DNA of 64,000 bases from Leptospira sp. (GTDB lineage: Bacteria > Spirochaetota > Leptospiria > Leptospirales > Leptospiraceae), in contig PEQN01000004.1 of the NCBI GenBank assembly GCA_002786225.1, positions 21,915-85,914 on the forward strand, read 5' to 3'. The position numbers and the translations under genes were made by a program. This document shows, piece by piece, positions 58,399 through 64,000 of this stretch. The notes below the pieces were generated by a model, which did no database searches, had not been told where the DNA came from, and worked only from the letters and a program-made list of their open reading frames with translations. Within the stretch, counting starts at the first letter, position 1, and each line of letters opens with the position of its first letter.

Positions 58399-59287
58399 AG
58401 ATAGACTTGTTTTTACAAGAAAAGGTTGGAGTGTTTATAATTCTGAATTTATTTTTGATACTCTGAGCTTTCTTTTATTCTTCAGTCTGCAAATAGGTCT
58501 GGTCTATTTCGGATTTATAGATTCTTTGTTGTCCCTTGCTTCAATTTTCATTCCTTACATGGGATTTTTTATTATCCACAAAATTACTAAAAAATATATC
58601 TACCTCTTTGGTTTGTTAATTCATCTTTTATTTCTTCAATTTGTTATTCCTGTTCAGTGGATGAATCCACTGTGGATATTTGTATCATGCACAATTGGTT
58701 TAGGTCTTTTTTCAATCTTTCAACATTACTTCGCTATACGATTTCCTTATTTTTTCCTTCCTCTCTTAATTCTATTTTTATTTTCTAAATTTTTCAAATT
58801 AGAAGGGATGAGTATAGATCTAGCTTTATTTCCCTGGAAGGAAATAGAATCTTGGACAGGATTAGACTATGTCGGATTATTCGGTCTGAATCAATTCAGT
58901 TTATTGGAATCATTTTCTATTTATGCATTGTCTTTAAGTGCATTATTTATCTTTCGGAGATTTATATCAATTCTTGCATTGTTTTGGATAATGATCATCT
59001 CTATCATTCCATATTTCAATGATATTGATTCTATTCCATGGCTTACTATTGCTTCTCATGCAAATATATTTTTCTTTGCCTGCCTTCTGCCTGGTAGGAG
59101 CTTTTACTCTTCCTTCTGGATACACCAATTCTCATGGTTTATATTACTTATCTTACAAATAGGAATAGTTTTTTTTGAACTCCCAGATCAAACTCTAGGA
59201 TTCCTACTATTTTTATTTTTTATGGTGGAAGGATTCTTTCTGAAATTTTTTCATGCAAGCATACCCATGAAAGGCAAGAACCAATGA
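58391..59287 (+). CDS. Polytopic membrane protein, possibly RnfD-like
   Basis: A 298-aa protein that is nearly all hydrophobic (about nine or ten helices). Its place directly after an RnfC-like gene with an 8-nt overlap suggests an RnfD/NqrB-type partner, but the usual flavin attachment motif (S/T-G-A-T) is not seen. It is therefore named only as a membrane partner. It overlaps the ptsN-like gene by 4 nt. Confidence 0.6.
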   Translation: MLKDRLVFTRKGWSVYNSEFIFDTLSFLLFFSLQIGLVYFGFIDSLLSLASIFIPYMGFFIIHKITKKYIYLFGLLIHLLFLQFVIPVQWMNPLWIFVSCTIGLGLFSIFQHYFAIRFPYFFLPLLILFLFSKFFKLEGMSIDLALFPWKEIESWTGLDYVGLFGLNQFSLLESFSIYALSLSALFIFRRFISILALFWIMIISIIPYFNDIDSIPWLTIASHANIFFFACLLPGRSFYSSFWIHQFSWFILLILQIGIVFFELPDQTLGFLLFLFFMVEGFFLKFFHASIPMKGKNQ

Positions 59288-59742
59288 ACCATTTACTGGA
59301 AATCTTAAATGAATCCAATGTGATATTCGATTTTCATGCAGATAGCAAAGAATCCGTAATACAACAAATGGTAGATCATTTAGTAAATAATCATACCTTG
59401 GATTCAAGTAAAAGAAATGAAGTTATTGAATCTCTTCTTCAAAGAGAAAAGTCTATGTCTACCGGGATAGGAAGTGGAGTTGCCATTCCTCATTGCTCGA
59501 TTTCTGTAGTGGATACTTTGAAATCTGTTATGGCAATATCGCCCCAGGGAATAGCTTTTGATTCTATTGATTCGAATCCCGTTCATATTTTCATTTTATT
59601 GATTGTTCCAAAATCTAAGTTCCAAGAGCATATAAAGACACTTGCAATGATTGCTAAGACCTTGAATCAACCCGATGAGAGAGAGAAGATCATTCATTCT
59701 AAATCTTTGGAAGAAATTAAGAAAGTTTTAGTTGTTGGCTAA
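59284..59742 (+). CDS. ptsN: PTS EIIA, nitrogen/PtsN type
   Basis: A 152-aa phosphotransferase regulatory domain. The phosphoacceptor His70 is in SGVAIPHCS. LQREKSMSTGIGSGVAIPH matches the PtsN/fructose EIIA pattern. No transporter EIIB/C is encoded nearby, so a regulatory role is likely. It is coupled to both neighbours: the membrane gene overlaps it by 4 nt and the ABC permease by 11 nt. Confidence 0.85.
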   Translation: MNHLLEILNESNVIFDFHADSKESVIQQMVDHLVNNHTLDSSKRNEVIESLLQREKSMSTGIGSGVAIPHCSISVVDTLKSVMAISPQGIAFDSIDSNPVHIFILLIVPKSKFQEHIKTLAMIAKTLNQPDEREKIIHSKSLEEIKKVLVVG

Positions 59743-60634
59743 GGAATTTTTTCGTTTTCTTATATTCTTTTTGTTTCTTAGTCTCTTATCGCTTGCCTTA
59801 GTTAGGTTGCGAGTCGTAGATAAAGCTTACCAGTATACAGATTCAGGTTTGTCTGAAGAAACAATCAAAGAATTAAGCTCTAAGACAAGTTTTTCTGAAG
59901 ATTTCTTTGACCTTTATGCTTATCTTTTTCTAATAAAAGAAGGCAAGACAGAAAGTGGAGAAAACGTCTTGTCTCATTTAGCGGATAGAATACTGCCCAC
60001 TCTTCAGATTTCAATTCTTGCGATTCTTTTTGGTATTATAACTTCAATTCTATTTAGTATGTATTTTCTGGATTCTCCGAAATTATTGAATGCAACCGAT
60101 TTTATCTCAAAGTTCATTCTTTCCACTCCTATCTTTATCTTTTCCTTATTTCTATTGATTTTCTTTTTTTATAAATGGGAGATTCTTCCTCCTGGTGGTT
60201 ATAAATTCGGATCTATATCTTATTTGATTTTGCCTTCCCTTAGTTTGGGAGTTAGAGTTTATGCAAGATTGCAACTCTTTCTTTCAAGCCAAGCAAGAAT
60301 AGAATTAGAATCACCACTTTTCAAGCTGCTTGAGATTAGAGGAATTCCTCGTAACACAATTTTATTCAAGAATTTATTTCCTAAATTATTGCCAACATTT
60401 ATTGTGCTAGTAATACTTGATCTAGGTTCTTTGCTTTCAGGTGCAATGGTTGTTGAGGAAATATTTTTTTTTCCTGGAATAGGTCGTTCCCTTTTCTATG
60501 CGATTAAATCAATGGATCAGGTGCTTCTTTCTATACTTTTGGTTTATTCTGGAAGTATAATTTACTTAATGAATCGTACAGCATTGCTATACCAGGATTC
60601 TAGGAATGCATTGTTATTCGGTAAAGAAAAATGA
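59732..60634 (+). CDS. Oligopeptide-type ABC transporter permease (DppB-like)
   Basis: A 300-aa inner-membrane permease. The start is TTG (59732 or 59735), within the end of ptsN. A first helix with conserved LVRLRVVD and an external region of about 50 residues is followed by five helices. The EAA-type loop is near RGIPRNTILFKNLFPKLLPT and GAMVVEEIFFFPGIGRSLF is typical of DppB/OppB. It pairs with the next gene (4-nt overlap). No ATP-binding subunit or binding protein is in the window. Confidence 0.85.
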   Translation: MLAKEFFRFLIFFLFLSLLSLALVRLRVVDKAYQYTDSGLSEETIKELSSKTSFSEDFFDLYAYLFLIKEGKTESGENVLSHLADRILPTLQISILAILFGIITSILFSMYFLDSPKLLNATDFISKFILSTPIFIFSLFLLIFFFYKWEILPPGGYKFGSISYLILPSLSLGVRVYARLQLFLSSQARIELESPLFKLLEIRGIPRNTILFKNLFPKLLPTFIVLVILDLGSLLSGAMVVEEIFFFPGIGRSLFYAIKSMDQVLLSILLVYSGSIIYLMNRTALLYQDSRNALLFGKEK

Positions 60635-61392
60635 ATAGGGCTATGTTAGTCTACATGTCTTGTTTTGTTTTGTTTGTATTCATTGGATTCTTTTTGTATG
60701 ATGCCCCAACAGGAATTGATCTTGATGCTGTAAATTATCCTGCGTTTAAATCCTTGGATCATCCGTTCGGCTGCGACAGATTAGGAAGAGATATATATGC
60801 ATTATTTTCTTTTGGAATTTTATCTACAGTTTTGGTCGCTATACCAGCAAGATTACTTACTATTGCATTTTCACTAAGTCTTAGTTTACTTATTTATATT
60901 TCCAATCGTTTTGTAGGATTCCTGGTGGACCAATTGTCCTATGTCTTTCTCTCTATACCTTCTCTTCTGATTGCTTTATTGGTTGTTACGGGCTTAGGAG
61001 CTAATTTTATCACTCTACCGCTTTCAATTGTGCTATCTGATTGGGCAAGTTCTTATGAAACAATGAAATCTAAATTAAAAGAAATCAACCAATCTGCTTA
61101 TGTTCTATCCTCTTATGCAAGCGGAGCGAGCAAGGGACATGTTTTTCGATTCCACATCGTGCCAAGTTTAGTTTCTTTGTTTTCTTTTCTATTTGTAACA
61201 GGAGTTCCCAATGTCATAATGGCTATTGCTTTATTTAGCTTTCTGGGAGTTGATTGGTCAGGCGATTTTCTTGGTCCGGGACTTGGTGAGCAGATTGCTT
61301 TTTCAGCTGACTATTTTGACAAGAGTCCTCTAGCTGTAATAATGCCCGTGTTTGGAATCGTAAGTATGATAGTAGGAATTGGAAGAAAATGA
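60631..61392 (+). CDS. Oligopeptide-type ABC transporter permease (DppC-like)
   Basis: A 253-aa permease. The family signature HPFGCDRLGRDIYALFSFG (about 46-64) marks DppC/OppC. Five helices follow, with an EAA-like loop near SSYASGASKGHVFRFHIVP (about 161-179). It is somewhat shorter than usual (280-300). It overlaps DppB-like by 4 nt and the next PEGA gene by 4 nt. The substrate is unknown. Confidence 0.85.
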   Translation: MNRAMLVYMSCFVLFVFIGFFLYDAPTGIDLDAVNYPAFKSLDHPFGCDRLGRDIYALFSFGILSTVLVAIPARLLTIAFSLSLSLLIYISNRFVGFLVDQLSYVFLSIPSLLIALLVVTGLGANFITLPLSIVLSDWASSYETMKSKLKEINQSAYVLSSYASGASKGHVFRFHIVPSLVSLFSFLFVTGVPNVIMAIALFSFLGVDWSGDFLGPGLGEQIAFSADYFDKSPLAVIMPVFGIVSMIVGIGRK

Positions 61393-63074
61393 AAAAGCTA
61401 TTTTCAAGCACTCTAATTCTATGCATCCTATTTGCCCAAGTGAGTCCAATTTTATCTGTGGATGAACTTTACAATCTGTCTAGCTACTACTCTCCCCAAT
61501 TGGTAACAGTGGAGAAAGAGAGAAAATTTTGCTTCTTTGCTCTTAGAACTAAGTCCGAAGATATTGGAGATTTACAATATCTCTCAAGAGGAATTCCATC
61601 TATCCTTCTAACAGAAGTTAGAAAATTGGGTTATGTTTATGATGAGAATCTAGTTTATGATGTGGTTCGCCATACTATGGGTAACCCCAAAGATCCTTCC
61701 AACACTAAAGAAAAGCAAGGACTAGATAACAACTTAAGCAACAAACGTGTTTTGGATGGTGGCGGACTCAATGCCAGCTTACAAAGAAAGTTGGAATACA
61801 AACAAGAAGAATTAGATGCCATTCTTTCGAACAAAAAGAAAGAACTTCCATCTAAGGACCCAAGATACATTCCGCTAACAGTTGAATACGAAAGAGATAA
61901 GGCTCTTGCAATCGAATCAGAGGATGTCTATCGTTATGGCCTTAAGAAAAACTGTTCATATGGTTTAACAGGAGAGTTTAGCAAAACATCATCCGGGTCT
62001 ATAGTCGTAAATCTTGAATTAACCAATCTTCTGAATGGAAAAGTTACAAAATATACTCACTCTACAAGCATAGAAAGATCTCTACAGGAAATGCTTCCAC
62101 TAGCTGATAAAATTAAGAAGACCCTAATTCAGAAACAATTGGCATATATCTCTATTCAGACCAATCCAATCTCAGGTGCTTTGGTATTTGTAGATGGGAA
62201 CTACATTGGTAAAACTCCTTTGGAGAAAACCTCTTTACCGTTTGGAAGACATGAAATTCTAATTACCCACAAGGATTACCAGGAGTACAAATCGGAATTG
62301 GAACTTTTGCCAGAACAATCCAAATCCATTTCAGTAGATTTAATCTCTAACCAAAGATCTGCATTTATATCGGTAAGCTCCGAACCCAGTGGAGCGGATG
62401 TTTATTTGGGAGTCGAGAAAATTGGACAGACACCTCTAGCCAAAGTTTCTGTACCCGCAGGCAAGAATAGACTACGCATAGCCAAAGAAGAATTCATAGA
62501 CCACTACCAAGGTATAGACCTTGCGATTGCAGAGACGGGTAAATTTAAAGTTACCTTAAAGCCTGGCAAATCGGAGGCATATTATTTGAATAAAGACTAT
62601 GTTTTCTTAGATTACACTCACAAGGATTTTATGGTCTATTCTGTCTGGGGCGCCTTGCTATTTTATGCAGGAAATATTTATTTCCAATTGCAAGCAAACA
62701 AGCTTAGAGATTCTCTTCGTCCTGAAATTCAAATCAATAGCCTTGCACAAGCTCAAGCACTATTTTCTCAAAATAATAATCTTGCTGTAGCAACAATTCT
62801 TTACGAAGAAATCAGAATTCGAGAAGTGAAAAGTCAGATTCGAGATTATAACCGAATAGCAGGCAACATTGGATTTGGAAGAACTCGTTCCCAAGCAAGG
62901 GGTGGACTCATGCTTTATGGGGCAGCTTTTATGGTCGCGACAGGTTTGACTTTTTATTTCTTGGGCCTAGACCAAGAAACACTGGATATTGGCTTCGATC
63001 CAGGAATAGGAACAGTCACTCCCAACCAATATTCCGAAGCAAAAGGACATATTCACTACAACTTTCGTTTCTAA
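61389..63074 (+). CDS. Exported PEGA-domain protein
   Basis: A 561-aa protein with an N-terminal signal peptide (SSTLILCILFAQVSPILS). The region to about 250 is mixed, including an acidic coil with KQEELDAILSNKKKE. Two PEGA domains lie at about 253-320 (ALVFVDGNYIGKTPLEKT) and 325-392 (ADVYLGVEKIGQTPLAKV). The C-terminal about 160 residues include two hydrophobic segments (YSVWGALLFYAGNIYFQLQ and LMLYGAAFMVATGLTFYFLG). It is translated with the permease pair through a 4-nt overlap. Confidence 0.82.
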   Translation: MKKLFSSTLILCILFAQVSPILSVDELYNLSSYYSPQLVTVEKERKFCFFALRTKSEDIGDLQYLSRGIPSILLTEVRKLGYVYDENLVYDVVRHTMGNPKDPSNTKEKQGLDNNLSNKRVLDGGGLNASLQRKLEYKQEELDAILSNKKKELPSKDPRYIPLTVEYERDKALAIESEDVYRYGLKKNCSYGLTGEFSKTSSGSIVVNLELTNLLNGKVTKYTHSTSIERSLQEMLPLADKIKKTLIQKQLAYISIQTNPISGALVFVDGNYIGKTPLEKTSLPFGRHEILITHKDYQEYKSELELLPEQSKSISVDLISNQRSAFISVSSEPSGADVYLGVEKIGQTPLAKVSVPAGKNRLRIAKEEFIDHYQGIDLAIAETGKFKVTLKPGKSEAYYLNKDYVFLDYTHKDFMVYSVWGALLFYAGNIYFQLQANKLRDSLRPEIQINSLAQAQALFSQNNNLAVATILYEEIRIREVKSQIRDYNRIAGNIGFGRTRSQARGGLMLYGAAFMVATGLTFYFLGLDQETLDIGFDPGIGTVTPNQYSEAKGHIHYNFRF

Positions 63075-63120
63075 GCACGCCTTTTCTTGACAAATTCCCT
63101 ACATTCTCGATTGTAAACCT

Positions 63121-64000
63121 ATGTTTCAGGGCGTATACACGGCTATAATCACCCCATTTTCCCAAGGAAAAATAGACTACGATAGTTACTTCCAATTGCT
63201 AGATTTGCAAATCAAGGCTGGAGTGAATGGAGTTGTTCCATGTGGAACCACTGGAGAATCTCCTACCCTTGCTCATGAAGAACATTCTGAACTCATTCAG
63301 AAGACAGTTCAGCATGTAAATAAGCGAATCAAAGTTATAGCAGGAACCGGTTCTAACTCGACTAAGGAAGCAATAGAACTTACCGAACAGGCATGCAAGG
63401 ATGGTGTAGACGGAGTTCTTTCGGTTAATCCATATTACAACAAACCTACCCAAGAAGGATTGACTCAGCATTTCTTGCAAATTGCGGATCATTCTTCTGT
63501 AGGAGTTATGCTCTATAATATTCCTGGTAGAACAGGAGTTATGTTAAGCATTGAGACTATTCAGAAATTAGCAGAACATAAGAACATAGTCTCTATCAAA
63601 GAAGCCACAGGGGATTTAGGTTTTATGGCAAGGCTCAAAGCCATCCTTCCCAAAGACTTTACTATGCTTTCGGGTGATGACAATTTAACACTGCCATTGC
63701 TAGCCATAGGAGGTGTTGGTGTTGTTTCAGTAGTGTCCAATATTTTCCCTGCATCTCTTGTTAAGATGGTTCGGCTTTGGAATGAGGGCAAGATCGTTGA
63801 ATCCAGAGAATTGTATTATAAATTAATGCCGATTTTTCATTCTGCATTTATGGAAACCAATCCAATACCAGTCAAAGCAGCGCTTAGTTGGTTAGGTCTA
63901 TGTGAAAATAATTTACGTTTACCAATGACTCAGCTTTCCCCTGGCCCTGCCTCCGAACAATTTAAGAAGTTAGTGCTAAAGTTAAGAGAGGAAGGACTTG
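63121..64000 (+). CDS. dapA: 4-hydroxy-tetrahydrodipicolinate synthase (3' end cut by window)
   Basis: First committed enzyme of lysine/diaminopimelate synthesis. It starts [13 protein letters not shown]. Schiff-base Lys160 in SIKEATGD, Tyr132 in [10 protein letters not shown], and [10 protein letters not shown] (Thr43, Thr44) form the active site. 293 codons are visible and the family is 290-300 aa, so only the last few residues and stop lie outside the window. TTGACA at 63087-63092 could be a -35, but I see no good -10 at 16-18 nt. Confidence 0.95.
   Translation, partial: MFQGVYTAIITPFSQGKIDYDSYFQLLDLQIKAGVNGVVPCGTTGESPTLAHEEHSELIQKTVQHVNKRIKVIAGTGSNSTKEAIELTEQACKDGVDGVLSVNPYYNKPTQEGLTQHFLQIADHSSVGVMLYNIPGRTGVMLSIETIQKLAEHKNIVSIKEATGDLGFMARLKAILPKDFTMLSGDDNLTLPLLAIGGVGVVSVVSNIFPASLVKMVRLWNEGKIVESRELYYKLMPIFHSAFMETNPIPVKAALSWLGLCENNLRLPMTQLSPGPASEQFKKLVLKLREEGL

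Noticed and set aside
63087..63116. TTGACA upstream of dapA as part of a promoter
   Set aside because: No acceptable -10 lies at 16-18 nt; kept only as a remark on dapA.

Overview
This is 64 kb of AT-rich chromosomal DNA (about one third G+C by eye). It most resembles a Leptospira-type spirochaete. The clues are a DUF1554 lipoprotein, several lipoproteins with relaxed lipoboxes (IQC, ANC, YGC), two lipoproteins sharing a short two-cysteine N-terminal module, a mreB-mreC-mreD-mrdA-rodA cell-shape operon, and many PEGA, TPR, FecR and SpoIIE proteins. The genus is inferred, not proven.

Region 1 (1-10.5 kb) is a complete type II-B CRISPR-Cas locus. cas9 (1462 codons), cas1, cas2 and cas4 overlap or nearly touch on the + strand. 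A 40-repeat, 39-spacer array follows (37-nt repeats, 6557-9367). Everything after cas4 appears to read the other way. A tracrRNA candidate lies on the - strand at about 6365-6440, with a 20-nt interrupted anti-repeat, two short stems and a possible promoter. A strong Rho-independent terminator (6506-6554) closes the array on the - strand, so crRNAs are read right to left and the array converges on the cas operon. The right end is unusual: the outermost repeat is degenerate, one spacer is only 22 nt, and the flank has strong hairpins. 770 bp beyond lies a perfect solitary repeat followed by a diverged second copy of the same flank. An unrecognised 97-aa gene sits between the two flank copies.

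Region 2 (10.6-20.5 kb) holds two lipoproteins (DUF5018/LamG-like and a seven-repeat propeller), a receiver-PAS-histidine kinase, an alpha/beta hydrolase, an AraC regulator, an Mpo1-like membrane protein, a secreted protein with a perfect-consensus sigma-70 promoter, an M3 oligopeptidase and a DCC-family protein.

Region 3 (20.6-33.8 kb) has the leftward elongasome operon (mreB, mreC, mreD, mrdA, rodA and an unknown gene). Divergent to it is a Ppx/GppA protein overlapping a membrane SpoIIE-type phosphatase, followed by pepA and bcp on the other strand.

Region 4 (33.9-44.5 kb) is an envelope cluster: a small helical protein, a DUF1554 lipoprotein, a FecR lipoprotein, a PEGA lipoprotein and a 1193-aa TPR plus propeller lipoprotein. 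trmB, a metallo-beta-lactamase-fold enzyme and a secreted unknown follow.

Region 5 (44.5-55.2 kb) mixes unknowns with queG, a FapA-like protein, a CheX-like protein, a GAF/degenerate-GGDEF protein, a methyltransferase, a dihydrolipoamide dehydrogenase, a SnoaL-like protein and a large membrane protein.

Region 6 (55.3-64 kb) is a tightly packed + strand set: a family 2 glycosyltransferase, a small Cys protein, an RnfC-like ferredoxin protein with a membrane partner, a PtsN-type EIIA, two oligopeptide-type ABC permeases without ATPase or binding protein, a PEGA membrane protein and dapA, which runs off the window end.
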